A DNA stretch of 64,000 nt from positions 1 to 64,000 of the forward strand of contig JAHBXO010000032.1 in the NCBI GenBank assembly GCA_019636445.1, in the 5' to 3' direction. Positions 45,236 through 54,541 of the stretch are shown one piece after another; the first letter of the stretch is position 1; each line of letters starts with the position of its first letter. Source of the DNA: Gemmataceae bacterium (GTDB lineage: Bacteria > Planctomycetota > Planctomycetia > Gemmatales > Gemmataceae). The position numbers and the translations under genes are program-made. The notes under the pieces were generated by a model, which was not told where the DNA came from, did no database searches, and worked only from the letters and a program-made list of their open reading frames with translations.

Positions 45236-47536
45236 TCAGATTTGCACCCGCCGATTGTAGATCCACCACTCCACGAGCACCACGAGCAGACCAATCACCA
45301 CCGCGATCTTCCAAAGGTCGCGGGGCTGCTTACGCGCGTCGCCTGCCGCGACCGTCTCGGCGCCGATGCGGATTTCGGTCGTCGGCTCGAGATCGCTTTC
45401 ATCGTGTTCCACCGTCGCTGAGAGGTTCACGGAAAAACGCCGGCCCACGACGCGGTTCGTGCCCGGTTCGATCCACGTCGCCCGGTAGACACCGATTTGA
45501 TCGGTTTCCGTGAAGGTGAACTCCGGCCGCGGCGTGGTCCGCTCGAACGTGCGCGTCGTGCCGTCCGGCTTGCGCACGTCGATGCGCCGCACCGCGCCGG
45601 TCGCCAAAGACTTCTCCTGCCCCGGCGCGATCGGGTCTTCGGTCGACGCGTCCCGGACGTTGCCGAGATTCACGATGACGTTCCGCGTGAAGAGCACAAA
45701 GCTGGGATCGAGCGGCCAGAGCGTGTTCCATTCCGTCGCGCTGACGAGTAGGGGAAAACACATGACGAGGTCGGTGAACGGCCCGCGCGGCACGCCGGCG
45801 ATCAGCACGTGACCGCCGGCCGCCTCCAAGAGCTTCTGCGTGCCGTTCGGGAGTTTCGGTAGTTGGAACGCGTCGTCGATGGCGATGTCGTACAGGCCGC
45901 GCAGGTTCCGCATGATCGGGTGGCGGTCGAGCGCGCCCTGCACGCTCGGCCCCTTCATCGAAATCACGCTCAACGGATCGTCCCGCTGCGCGGCCAACTT
46001 GAACGGCGGCGGCGGATGGCCAATGAACCACGTGTTCGCGTTCGGCATCTGGTGGTCCGCCACCGGCCCGCAGCGGTCGAAGATCACCAGATCGTACTTC
46101 CCTTCGCGCACTGGGTTGCCGTACTTCGCGTCGTCGCCGATCGCGGTCGGCGGCTCCCACGTCGTCTCGGCGATCGCCTTGTGGGCGGGGCTGTCGAAGA
46201 AGGCGCGCAGGAGCTTGTTGTTGTCGGGCGAGAGGACGAGCACCTTGGCGCGCCGTACGACGCCGAGAACGAGCCAGGCCTCGTCGTCCGCGGGCAGCGC
46301 GTCGTTCGCCCCTTCCAGCCGGGCGCGCAACGTGAGGTCCGATCCCTCTTCGAGTTCGGGCAGGAAGAATTGCACCGCCTTCCCTGCCGGGTTCTGGTCC
46401 CGCTTCGCGGCCGGGCGGATCGTGCGCGAGTACGCCCGCTGGAGTTCGCCGTCCGAGTTCAGGATTTCCAGACGAACGACCATTTTCTCAACGGGTTTGT
46501 CCCGATAGTTTCGAACGAACGCGGTGACGGTGGCTTTGCGAGGATCGTCGGCGTCGCGCTCGCCGACCGTCGGCGTCGGATCGGCCGGATCGTTCTCGGC
46601 GTCGTTCGGGAACGGCGCGATCCAGCCGCGATCGACCGTGAGCCGGGCGAGGGCGAGATTGTCCGATCCGGTGGCCGGCGGAACGTGATAGGTGAGGTTC
46701 AGGTTTGTGAGGGCAAATTCCGCCGGCGTGGGGAAACGCCCATCCGAAAACAAATGGACATCGGCCGGCACTCCCTCGGTCGGCACGTACTGCCGCTCCT
46801 TGCCGGGTTCGACGCCGCCGGGCACGGTCGCCTCGTTCTCGGTCGACTTCACCGGGTTCGCGAGGCTGGCGGCGAGGCCAAGCGCCTCCTCGATGCGCGT
46901 CGGCTTTTGAGTGGGCTCCACGGCGCGGACGGAGGCGCGCAACTCGGCGCGGTTGTTCGTGTAAGACTGGCGAATCTCGGCCGTCGAGTTGAAGACGATG
47001 ACCATGCCGGTGTCGTCGTCGGTGGCGGCGTCGATCTCGCGGAGCGCCTGTTGCTTCGCCCATTCGAGCCGGCTGGGGGCCACGTCGGTGGCGGACATGC
47101 TCGCGGAATTGTCGAGGATGAGGATGTAGTGCCGGCCGCCGAAGATCGAGCCATGCAGCCGCGGGCCGAGCACGGCATATACACAGAGCATCGCGGCGAG
47201 CAGTTGCAGGAGCAGCAGGACGTTTCGCCGCAGCCATTGCATCAGCCGATTGACGTGCAGGTCTTCGATGCTCTTCTTCCAGAGATAGGTGGACGACACC
47301 GACACCGGCTTGCGGCGCAGGCGGAGGAAGTAGAGCAGGACAATGAGCGGGGGAACGCAAAACAGGACAATGGCGGCCGGAAGGGCGATGGCGACGCGGT
47401 GGCTGACGCCGAAGCGGGCTTCGAGCCATTCGTTGACGGGCCGGTCGTAGCCGAGCAGATCCGCCGCGAAAACGGCAACGCCCGGCAGCGCGAAGGCCGC
47501 GAGGGCGAGGACGGCGATCGGGAACAGCGTGCGCAT
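45236..47536 (-). CDS. BatA-like membrane protein with von Willebrand A domain
   Basis: 766 residues. N-terminal hydrophobic segments (about 3-25, 45-70 and 100-120) precede a VWA domain carrying the metal-ion-dependent adhesion site DNSASMS near residue 142. A long beta-rich extracytoplasmic region follows, and a single C-terminal membrane helix (about 738-757). This is the arrangement of aerotolerance BatA/DUF1550-like proteins, which in planctomycetes usually accompany MoxR ATPases and giant coiled-coil proteins. The - strand start ATG 47536 is preferred to 47563, which lies within a palindrome. The 3' end is 7 bp from the convergent HlyD gene. Confidence 0.87.
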   Translation of the reverse strand: MRTLFPIAVLALAAFALPGVAVFAADLLGYDRPVNEWLEARFGVSHRVAIALPAAIVLFCVPPLIVLLYFLRLRRKPVSVSSTYLWKKSIEDLHVNRLMQWLRRNVLLLLQLLAAMLCVYAVLGPRLHGSIFGGRHYILILDNSASMSATDVAPSRLEWAKQQALREIDAATDDDTGMVIVFNSTAEIRQSYTNNRAELRASVRAVEPTQKPTRIEEALGLAASLANPVKSTENEATVPGGVEPGKERQYVPTEGVPADVHLFSDGRFPTPAEFALTNLNLTYHVPPATGSDNLALARLTVDRGWIAPFPNDAENDPADPTPTVGERDADDPRKATVTAFVRNYRDKPVEKMVVRLEILNSDGELQRAYSRTIRPAAKRDQNPAGKAVQFFLPELEEGSDLTLRARLEGANDALPADDEAWLVLGVVRRAKVLVLSPDNNKLLRAFFDSPAHKAIAETTWEPPTAIGDDAKYGNPVREGKYDLVIFDRCGPVADHQMPNANTWFIGHPPPPFKLAAQRDDPLSVISMKGPSVQGALDRHPIMRNLRGLYDIAIDDAFQLPKLPNGTQKLLEAAGGHVLIAGVPRGPFTDLVMCFPLLVSATEWNTLWPLDPSFVLFTRNVIVNLGNVRDASTEDPIAPGQEKSLATGAVRRIDVRKPDGTTRTFERTTPRPEFTFTETDQIGVYRATWIEPGTNRVVGRRFSVNLSATVEHDESDLEPTTEIRIGAETVAAGDARKQPRDLWKIAVVIGLLVVLVEWWIYNRRVQI

Positions 47537-47551
47537 GGTGGTTGCCTGTGA

Positions 47552-47579
47552 AAGCCCCGGCACGATCGTGCCGGGGCTT
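47552..47579. terminator. Perfect 28-bp palindrome, possible terminator
   Basis: AAGCCCCGGCACGA (47552-47565) is followed without spacer by its exact reverse complement. It sits between the stop of the esterase gene and the start of the BatA-like gene, both on the - strand. The downstream T run is only three bases, so Rho-independent termination is possible but weak; it could also attenuate read-through into the BatA-like gene. Confidence 0.5.
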
Positions 47580-47607
47580 CACGATTATTAACGATTCATC
47601 TCGATGT

Positions 47608-48831
47608 TCACTTCAGCCACTTGTCCGCGAATCGCAAGTAGACTTCCCAATCCGGTGTCGTCATCGCGTGCTCGCCGGCTCGGATGAAATAGCCCAGACG
47701 GCTGTCCACGAGCTTCCCCTCCGGCGGCATCGCGTCCGCCTCCAGGCCCTTCACGCCGTAGAGTTCGTACACCGGCGTCGCCCGTTTCAGCATGTCGAAC
47801 TGACCGCTCGGGTTCGCCCACAGGTCCAGCGCCGCGTTCGTGTACAGCACCGGCCGAGGGGCACAGAGGGCCGCGAGACAGTGCTGGTCGAAGGGAAGCT
47901 TTTCCGGGGCGTCATTGAATTCCTTGAAACTCTTGCTGAACCAGTGGGGGAAACTCGTGTTGATCCGCTTCACGCCCTCCGCCTTCGGGTCGTTGTGTCG
48001 GCTTGGACCCGTCCCGCCGCAACCGGCCTGGTGCGGAATCACGAGCGCGATCCGTTCGTCGAAGGCCCCCGCCAACAACGCCGTCTTGCCCAACCGCGAG
48101 TGGCCGACGACCGCAATGCGCTTCGGATCGATCTCGGGCAACGCGGAGAGATAGTCGACGCAGCGGTGTACGCCCCAGGCCCAGCTCATGATGGTCGCCG
48201 TCGCGTCATCGGCGTCGGTCGGCGGCATCAGGGCGCGGAAGCCTTCCTTGACATTCGCCCGATCGGGCTGGATATCGCCGTTGTAGAACGTCGCCACCGC
48301 GTACCCGCGCGAGACCGCCAGTTCCAGCGGCCACACATCCGTCGCCTTGCCGCGACCCTCGGCCGTGGCCTGGTTGTCCTTCACGCCCGGATACTTCGCG
48401 TACATCCAAACGTCCGGCACGCGGATCTTCGGGTCGGTCGAATACAGATGGTTCCCGCCGAAGTTCGGCCCGACGAACGCCGGCACCGGTCCCTTGCGAT
48501 CGTTCGGGATCGCGAGCATCAGGTAGATCGGCAACGGGTGTTTCTTGCCGAAGATGGTGAAGTGAATCTCGACTTCCCGCAGCGTCGCCTTCCCACCGAA
48601 CGCGGCTTTGTCCTCGTGGCGCACGGCCGCCGTCACCGGCACCGCGTCCGGCAAGCGGCCGTACATGTACTTCTGAAACAGCTCCTTGAGTTCCGGTTTG
48701 CGGATCTTCTCCCACGCGTCCTTCGTCGCGATCTTCGTGCCGTCCTTCGCCTCGAGCGGATCGGGGAAATCGGCAGCGAACGCGAGCGGGGCCATGAGGA
48801 TTACTCCGACCAGTGAGAGCCAACGAACCAT
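47608..48831 (-). CDS. Secreted CE15-like carbohydrate esterase
   Basis: 407 residues from ATG 48831 with GGAGG at good spacing. A signal peptide (about 1-19) precedes an alpha/beta hydrolase domain. The nucleophile motif is GHSRLGKTALLAGAFDERI (Ser near residue 245), matching the GCSRxGK motif of glucuronoyl esterases (CE15) except that Cys is His; the AGCGGTGPSRH and C-terminal GEHAMTTPDWEVYLRFADKWL segments also fit, the latter giving the catalytic His. Likely cleaves an ester of a uronic acid in plant-type polysaccharide. The YkgJ-type gene lies 57 bp upstream in the same orientation. Confidence 0.85.
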   Translation of the reverse strand: MVRWLSLVGVILMAPLAFAADFPDPLEAKDGTKIATKDAWEKIRKPELKELFQKYMYGRLPDAVPVTAAVRHEDKAAFGGKATLREVEIHFTIFGKKHPLPIYLMLAIPNDRKGPVPAFVGPNFGGNHLYSTDPKIRVPDVWMYAKYPGVKDNQATAEGRGKATDVWPLELAVSRGYAVATFYNGDIQPDRANVKEGFRALMPPTDADDATATIMSWAWGVHRCVDYLSALPEIDPKRIAVVGHSRLGKTALLAGAFDERIALVIPHQAGCGGTGPSRHNDPKAEGVKRINTSFPHWFSKSFKEFNDAPEKLPFDQHCLAALCAPRPVLYTNAALDLWANPSGQFDMLKRATPVYELYGVKGLEADAMPPEGKLVDSRLGYFIRAGEHAMTTPDWEVYLRFADKWLK

Positions 48832-48888
48832 GGGACGACCTCCGGGAGATGCGGTCGATTGTGTGCGAGGGCGAGGGAACGGCAATGG

Positions 48889-50136
48889 TCAGCGGGCGTA
48901 ATGCGCGACGAGGCGCGGCAGTTCGTCCTTAATGTCGAGCGAGCGCAGGCCGCCGGCGAGCTTGCCTTTGAGCAGGGCATTGAAGCCGTAGCTGTCGTCG
49001 ACGATGCGAAGCGCCTCGCGGATGGCGATCGGGCGGGGGCGATCCGGAGTCGTCAGGAGTCGACCCAGCCAGAGAGTCATCGGGAAGATCAGCACGAGCG
49101 AATCGAGTCCGGGCCAGTAAGGCAGGTGGAAGTTGATGGCGCCGGCGAACTGGAGGGAATCGAGTTTGACGCGGAAGTAGCGCGCGAACAATTCCTCCGA
49201 CTCGGCCGGCAGCGGACCAGCGGGGTGCTCGGCGTCTTCGAACCGGATGCCGTCCGGCAGCAGGCCGTTCACCCGCGGCATCGCCCCGCCGCCCCAGGCG
49301 AAGCGATAGCCCGCGAACATCCGGCCGAACCAGCCGCTCTCGGTCATCGTGCCACGGTTTGGTCCGAGGTCGACGCGCGTATGGATCGCCGCGAGTTGCC
49401 GGAACACCGTGCGGCCGACCCAGCCCGGCGGCGGGACGTTGGCGTTCGTTTCAACCTCCTCCGCCGTCGCTTCGGTCAGGACTTCGAGCAGCTCGGAAAG
49501 TCGCTGGCCGTTCACCTTGTCGAAGTGGAGCTTGCGGAGCGTTCGGGAAAGCTTCAGTACGTGCCGGAGTTTGTGCTCCATCGGTATGTCGGGTGTCGAA
49601 ACGATATCGCCGATCGCCTTGGTGAAACGATGGAGGTCGGACCAGGAAACGGATTGACCCGCTTGCAACTCCGGTGGCGGCAATTCGGCCGGGCGCCCGC
49701 GTGGTTCCAACTCCGCACCGTATGCCGCCGCGTCATTGGCGTGCACGCCCATCGGGCGGCCCTTGTTCTCCGCCACCGACGGGCAGGTGAACCGCAGCCC
49801 CACGCGCCAGTGGTCGCCACCCGGCACGAGCACGAAGGGATATGCCCGGCACGCCAGCGGCTTCGCCGCCGAGCCGAACTTCGCATGAATCCGGCAGCGG
49901 CCGTCCTCGTTCAGGAACACGCACCCGCCGCCCGGCCGATGCGCCAGCGAGGTGTTCCCCTTCACGGTTGTGAACAACTCGACGCCGGAGAACCCCGGCT
50001 CGTTCGCCCACCCCTGCCCTTCAATCCGTTGGCGCTCTTCGTCCGAAAGCGGCACCGCGTACGTGCGGCAGCAATCGGAGCAGCCGTGGCAGTCCCAATT
50101 CTGAAGCACCGGCAGCGACCGGACCGGCAAGGGCAT
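48889..50136 (-). CDS. YkgJ-family cysteine-cluster protein
   Basis: 415 residues. The N-terminus has the family cysteine cluster CHGCSDCC (about 16-23), followed by the GGGCVFLNEDGRCRIH segment and a fourth site ending in CRAYPF (near 96), plus a further Cys (FTCPS) about 20 residues later. These residues bind a metal or Fe-S cluster in UPF0153/YkgJ proteins. The C-terminal ~250 residues are helical, ending in hydrophobic segments. Function unknown. It lies 3 bp downstream of the zinc-ribbon membrane gene in the same direction, so the two are almost certainly co-transcribed. Confidence 0.85.
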   Translation of the reverse strand: MPLPVRSLPVLQNWDCHGCSDCCRTYAVPLSDEERQRIEGQGWANEPGFSGVELFTTVKGNTSLAHRPGGGCVFLNEDGRCRIHAKFGSAAKPLACRAYPFVLVPGGDHWRVGLRFTCPSVAENKGRPMGVHANDAAAYGAELEPRGRPAELPPPELQAGQSVSWSDLHRFTKAIGDIVSTPDIPMEHKLRHVLKLSRTLRKLHFDKVNGQRLSELLEVLTEATAEEVETNANVPPPGWVGRTVFRQLAAIHTRVDLGPNRGTMTESGWFGRMFAGYRFAWGGGAMPRVNGLLPDGIRFEDAEHPAGPLPAESEELFARYFRVKLDSLQFAGAINFHLPYWPGLDSLVLIFPMTLWLGRLLTTPDRPRPIAIREALRIVDDSYGFNALLKGKLAGGLRSLDIKDELPRLVAHYAR

Positions 50137-50139
50137 GGG

Positions 50140-51096
50140 CTACTTTCCCGGATTCCACTCGAGGTGATCGAAAAAGGTCTTCACGTCGCCGGCATCCGGA
50201 GTCAGGAACGCCCCTTCAACTGCCGCCACAAACGCAAACCGTTCGATGCGATACACTCGCACGATCCGCCGCGTGTTCTTCTCCGCCATCTGGAAGACGA
50301 ATTCCCGCCCCGGTCGCCCGGGAAGGCGGACCTCCCGCGGATCGGATAGGAGCGTACCCCCCGACGCCTCGGTCGCCTTGACCTTCGCGGCTTCGAAGAA
50401 CTTGTCGTCCGGCTGTTCGTTCAACTCCGCCGGCTGGCGACCGTGCGCGATCGTGAAGATCGCAGTGTCCTCGGGCGCTTCCGTGCGAAACGTCTTCAAT
50501 GCCCAATCCGCCAGCGGCGAACCGTCTTGTTCCTTCATCTGCCCCGGCACGCGGGCGGCAAATTTTCGATCCGGAGCGACGAAGCGGATCCAACGGTCCT
50601 CGTTCGCACGGCCCACCATCTTCCGAAGCGACTCGACCCACTCCGCCTTCAGAAAGTACAGCATCCCGGCGAAGAAATGCATGACGAGCACAAGCGCGAG
50701 GATGGCTTTCACGCGCGTGCCGAAAGACCATTCTTCCGCGAGGACCATCCCGAGACACAACCCGGTCGACGCGAGGGCGATCGCCATCGGCAAGGCGAAC
50801 GTGAAGATCGCCTCTTTGCCGGTCAGCGTCGGGCCGAGAATCCACAACAACGGAATGACGAACGGCAGCAGGGCCAATCCGAACAGGACGTTCGCAGGCC
50901 CCTTGCGTTCCCCCGGATCGTCCGGAACGTCGTCCCATTCGTTGCGAGTCGACGGAAACACCGTTGGAACTTCGAGTTCCTCCGATTCCGCGACGAACCG
51001 TTCACGACAACTGGGGCAGGCGACCTCGCGATGGAGGGCGGAGTCCGCCACGCGGGAGAATTGGCCGCAAGTTGGGCATCGGACGGCGACAGACAT
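50140..51096 (-). CDS. Zinc-ribbon protein with three membrane helices
   Basis: 318 residues. An N-terminal ribbon (CPTC 8-11, CPSC about 28-31) is followed by three membrane helices (about 70-90, 95-120 and 127-150) and a C-terminal soluble domain of about 160 residues with the WIRFVAPDRKFAARVPG opening seen in planctomycete exported domains. I do not recognise the family. It is the first gene of the operon with the YkgJ-type gene, and divergent from rpsL (126 bp). Confidence 0.8.
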   Translation of the reverse strand: MSVAVRCPTCGQFSRVADSALHREVACPSCRERFVAESEELEVPTVFPSTRNEWDDVPDDPGERKGPANVLFGLALLPFVIPLLWILGPTLTGKEAIFTFALPMAIALASTGLCLGMVLAEEWSFGTRVKAILALVLVMHFFAGMLYFLKAEWVESLRKMVGRANEDRWIRFVAPDRKFAARVPGQMKEQDGSPLADWALKTFRTEAPEDTAIFTIAHGRQPAELNEQPDDKFFEAAKVKATEASGGTLLSDPREVRLPGRPGREFVFQMAEKNTRRIVRVYRIERFAFVAAVEGAFLTPDAGDVKTFFDHLEWNPGK

Positions 51097-51221
51097 GTTG
51101 TGTAGGTTACTGATCCGCAGGGTCGGGGAATCGAAAAAAAATCTCGTTCCCGACTTGGCGAATTTCCCGCGAGTTCGTTGAATGATCGTTCCCACCGACG
51201 GATGTCGGGAGCGAGGATTGT

Positions 51222-51596
51222 ATGCCGACGATCAATCAACTGACGAAAAAGCCGCGGAAACCCCAGCGGTCGAAGCCGCGCCACCCGGCCATGCAAGGCT
51301 GCCCGCAGAAGCGCGGTGTCTGCACGGTCGTGAAAACGATGACCCCCAAGAAGCCGAACTCGGCGCTGCGGAAGGTCGCCCGGGTCCGACTCAGCACCGG
51401 GGTCGAAGTGACGGCCTACATTGGTGGCGAAGGCCACAACCTGCAGGAACACTCGATCGTGCTGGTGCGCGGCGGCCGCGTCCGCGACCTGCCCGGCGTG
51501 CGCTACCACATCGTCCGCGGCGTGCTCGACTGCCAGGGCGTTCAGGACCGCAAGCAAGCCCGCTCCAAGTACGGCGCGAAGGCCGAAGGCAAATAA
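51222..51596 (+). CDS. rpsL: 30S ribosomal protein S12
   Basis: 124 residues, full length and unmistakable: MPTINQLTKKPRK start, the MTPKKPNSALRKVARV block carrying the streptomycin-site lysine (the usual Lys43 context KKPNSALRK), YIGGEGHNLQEHS and the RVRDLPGVRYHIVRG segment with the second streptomycin-site lysine position occupied by Arg (GGRVRDLPGV). It sits at the decoding centre of the small subunit. rpsG follows after 35 bp. Confidence 0.97.
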   Translation: MPTINQLTKKPRKPQRSKPRHPAMQGCPQKRGVCTVVKTMTPKKPNSALRKVARVRLSTGVEVTAYIGGEGHNLQEHSIVLVRGGRVRDLPGVRYHIVRGVLDCQGVQDRKQARSKYGAKAEGK

Positions 51597-51631
51597 CACC
51601 GGCACTATTGCGAAATTGAGGACTCTTTTCG

Positions 51632-52108
51632 ATGGCCAGCAAGAGCCGAACCGCGAGCTACGACAAGCTTGCTCCCGATACGCGATACAACTCGCTGCTC
51701 GTCAGCAAGTTCATCAATTGCATCATGTACGACGGCAAGAAGGCGACGGCGACCCGCGTGGTGTACGACGCCTTCGACCAGATCAAGAAGCGCATGCCGG
51801 ATGTCGATCCGGTCGAAGTCTTCACCGGCGCGATCAACAATGTCAAGCCGTCCCTCGAAGTCCGTTCCCGCCGGGTCGGTGGTGCGAACTATCAGGTCCC
51901 GATGCAGGTGAAGGCCAAGCGTCAGGAGTCGCTGGCGATCCGCTGGATTCTCGCCGCGATCCGCGCCAAAGCCGGCCGACCGACCTCCCTCCGCCTGGCC
52001 GACGAACTCATGGCCGCCTTCCGTCGCGAAGGCGAAGCCATGGCCAAGCGCGAACAAACGATCAAGATGGCCGAAGCCAACAAGGCGTTCAGCCACTTCG
52101 CCTGGTAA
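51632..52108 (+). CDS. rpsG: 30S ribosomal protein S7
   Basis: 158 residues, normal length. Signatures include YNSLLVSKFINCIMYDGKK, NVKPSLEVRSRRVGGANYQV and the C-terminal HRMAEANKAF-like KMAEANKAFSHFAW. S7 binds the 3' domain of 16S rRNA. In most bacteria fusA and tuf follow in the str operon; here a terminator and an unrelated gene follow, so the operon is split. Confidence 0.97.
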   Translation: MASKSRTASYDKLAPDTRYNSLLVSKFINCIMYDGKKATATRVVYDAFDQIKKRMPDVDPVEVFTGAINNVKPSLEVRSRRVGGANYQVPMQVKAKRQESLAIRWILAAIRAKAGRPTSLRLADELMAAFRREGEAMAKREQTIKMAEANKAFSHFAW

Positions 52109-52126
52109 CGAGTTTCCGATCCATCG

Positions 52127-52165
52127 ACGGCCGGTTCGCGGGTGGGCGAACCGGCCGTTCGCGTT
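52127..52165 (+). terminator. Terminator after rpsG
   Basis: A perfect 13-bp stem (52127-52139 / 52146-52158) with a GGGTGG loop is followed by TCGCGTTTT. It starts 18 bp after the rpsG stop, ending the rpsL-rpsG transcript. Confidence 0.85.
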
Positions 52166-52268
52166 TTCCGGTCTCCGAACGACCGATTCACTTCGCGTTG
52201 ACCGCTTTCCCCGCACCGGGTATCACCAGACCGCCGATGGATCCGGCAGGACCGCCGGAGGAGATGCC

Positions 52269-52991
52269 GTGCGCAGGAAAACCCGTTCCTACTTGCTCGC
52301 GGCCGCCTTGGTCTTCGGGCTGCTCGCCATTGCGGGCGGCGCCGTCGGCGCCGTCCTGAAGCAGGAACCGGACTTCTACAGCCGGCTCGGCGAAGGCAAC
52401 GACTGGACGCGCGGCGAACGGGCGTCGTCACTAATGACACGCGTTCAGGATCTGAAGAACGACATCCGCGCCAAGTCCGACTGGTCGGGTTCCTTCCAGG
52501 GCGACGACTTGAACGCCTTCTGCCTCGAGAATCTCTCACCGGGCACCAGCTACGCCAATCTCCTGCCCTCGGGCCTTCATTCTCCCCGCATCGTCATCGA
52601 GGGCGACCGGATCAAACTCGGCCTCCGCTATGGCCGGGGGTTCTGGAGTTCGATCCTCTGGGTCGAGTTGAAGGCCTGGCTGGTAAAAAACGACACCAAC
52701 GTCATCGCCGTCGAACTGTGTGGCGTGCATGCCGGTTCGATGCCCGTCGGTTGCCAGACGCTGCTCGATACCCTTTCCGAAGCCGCGCGCGAATCGAATA
52801 TCGAAGTGAGCTGGTACCGGCACAACGGCAACCCGGTCGGCCTCTTCCGCTTCTATGCCGATCAGATCCGCCCGACCACACAGATCCACACGTTCAAGAT
52901 CCAGGACGGCACCATCGGCATCGCCGGGCGCACGCGGTTGGAGAAGGTCCAGCACACCACGCCCGGACTTGATCCCCTTCGCGGCGACTGA
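52269..52991 (+). CDS. Membrane-anchored protein of unknown function
   Basis: 240 residues from GTG 52269 with GGAGGA six bases upstream. One N-terminal membrane helix (about 8-30) tethers a mixed alpha/beta domain. No motif was recognised. The fold may be a lipid- or protein-binding domain: alternating strands (PRIVIEGDRIKLGLRYG, ILWVELKAWLV) surround a helical segment with two cysteines (near residues 157 and 168). It is separated from rpsG by a terminator and from the sulfatase gene by 62 bp in the same direction. Confidence 0.72.
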   Translation: MRRKTRSYLLAAALVFGLLAIAGGAVGAVLKQEPDFYSRLGEGNDWTRGERASSLMTRVQDLKNDIRAKSDWSGSFQGDDLNAFCLENLSPGTSYANLLPSGLHSPRIVIEGDRIKLGLRYGRGFWSSILWVELKAWLVKNDTNVIAVELCGVHAGSMPVGCQTLLDTLSEAARESNIEVSWYRHNGNPVGLFRFYADQIRPTTQIHTFKIQDGTIGIAGRTRLEKVQHTTPGLDPLRGD

Positions 52992-53053
52992 GCGTCCTTG
53001 AATTCCTGCCCGCGTTCGCTTACCCATTCCCTCATCATCTTCGAGGGAACAGC

Positions 53054-54541
53054 ATGCGCCTCTCCGCGCTCGCGATCGGACTCGTCCTCGCCGCGACGGC
53101 CTCCGCCGCCGACCGGCCCAACGTCGTCGTCATCCTCGCCGACGATATCGGCTACGGCGATCTCGGCTGCTACGGCAGCACGAAAGTGCGGACCCCCAAC
53201 CTCGACAAACTCGCCGCCGCCGGCGCCCGATTCACGGACGCCCACAGCCCCGCCGCCGTCTGCACCCCGACTCGCTACTCGCTCCTCACCGGCCAGTATT
53301 CGTTTCGCCACCGGCCCGGCGCAAGCATCCTTTCCGGCGTCGCACCGCTCGCCATTCCGACCGACCGCTCCACCATCGCGTCGATGTTGAGGAAGGCCGG
53401 CTACGCCACCGGAGTCGTCGGCAAATGGCACCTCGGCCTCGGCGACAAGGAGACCGACTACAACGTCGAGATCAAACCCGGCCCCCGCGAGGTCGGCTTC
53501 GATTATTCCTTCCTCATCCCCGCCACCGGCGACCGCACGCCCTGCGTCTACGTCGAGAACGGCCGCGTTGTCGGCTACGATCCGAAGGATCCCATCCGCG
53601 TGAATTACAAGGAGAAGGTCGGTGCCGAACCCACCGGCAAGGAAAACCCCGAGCAACTCACGAATCAGAAGCCGAGCCACGGGCACGACATGACCATCGT
53701 CAACGGCATCAGCCGCATCGGCTGGATGAGCGGCGGAAAGGCGGCCCGCTGGAAGGACGAGGACATGGCCGACACCATCACCGCGAAGGCCGTGAAGTTT
53801 CTCGACGAGAACAAGACGAAGCCATTCTTCCTCTACTTCTCCACGCATGACGCTCACGTTCCGCGATTCCCGCATCCGCGGTTCCGCACCAGCCCACACG
53901 GCCTCCGCGGCGCTGCGATCCAGGAGTTCGACTGGTCCGTCGGCGAGATCCTCGCCAAGCTCGATGAACTCAAACTCGCCGACAACACGCTCGTGATCGT
54001 GACGAGCGACAACGGCGGAGTCATGGACGACGGCTACGTCGACGGCACTGGGAACGATACGAGCGGCCACAAATGCAACGGTTCGCTGCGCGGTTTCAAG
54101 GGGAGCAACTACGAAGGCGGGCACCGCGTGCCATTCCTCGTGCGCTTCCCCGGCCGCGTCGCGGCCAATGCGACGTCGAAGGAACTGACGTGCCACGTGG
54201 ACCTGTTCGCGACGATCGCGGCGGCGACGGGCCATACGTTGGGCGCGAACGACGCGCCGGACAGCTTCAATCACTGGCCGGCATGGACGGGCCGGTCGGC
54301 CGGGAAACCGGTTCGCCCGCACCTGCTGACGCAGGCCGGCAACTTCCAGGCGCACGCGATCCGGATGGGGGACTGGAAGCTGATGGTGCCGCCGGGGCCG
54401 AAAATGAAGCCCGAGTTGTACAACCTCGCCGCCGACCCGATGGAGTCGAAGAACGAATACGACGCCGAACCGGATCGTGTGAAGGCGATGCGGGCGGAAC
54501 TGCAGCGCGTGCGGGAAGCGACCCGCACGCGCCCCGACTGA
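53054..54541 (+). CDS. Secreted type I arylsulfatase
   Basis: 495 residues. A signal peptide (1-19) is followed by the sulfatase fold: metal ligands Asp30-Asp31 (ILADDIGYGDLGCYG), the formylglycine site CTPTR at 70-74 (Cys70 would be converted to formylglycine by a maturase), GKWHLG near 130, and the metal-site TSDNGG near 320. The GYDS-type C-terminal motif is also present (KLMVPPGP, ELYNLAADPMESKNE). Hydrolyses sulfate esters, probably of algal or mucin-type polysaccharides, as is typical of planctomycetes. The 3' end abuts a convergent gene with no gap. Confidence 0.92.
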   Translation: MRLSALAIGLVLAATASAADRPNVVVILADDIGYGDLGCYGSTKVRTPNLDKLAAAGARFTDAHSPAAVCTPTRYSLLTGQYSFRHRPGASILSGVAPLAIPTDRSTIASMLRKAGYATGVVGKWHLGLGDKETDYNVEIKPGPREVGFDYSFLIPATGDRTPCVYVENGRVVGYDPKDPIRVNYKEKVGAEPTGKENPEQLTNQKPSHGHDMTIVNGISRIGWMSGGKAARWKDEDMADTITAKAVKFLDENKTKPFFLYFSTHDAHVPRFPHPRFRTSPHGLRGAAIQEFDWSVGEILAKLDELKLADNTLVIVTSDNGGVMDDGYVDGTGNDTSGHKCNGSLRGFKGSNYEGGHRVPFLVRFPGRVAANATSKELTCHVDLFATIAAATGHTLGANDAPDSFNHWPAWTGRSAGKPVRPHLLTQAGNFQAHAIRMGDWKLMVPPGPKMKPELYNLAADPMESKNEYDAEPDRVKAMRAELQRVREATRTRPD

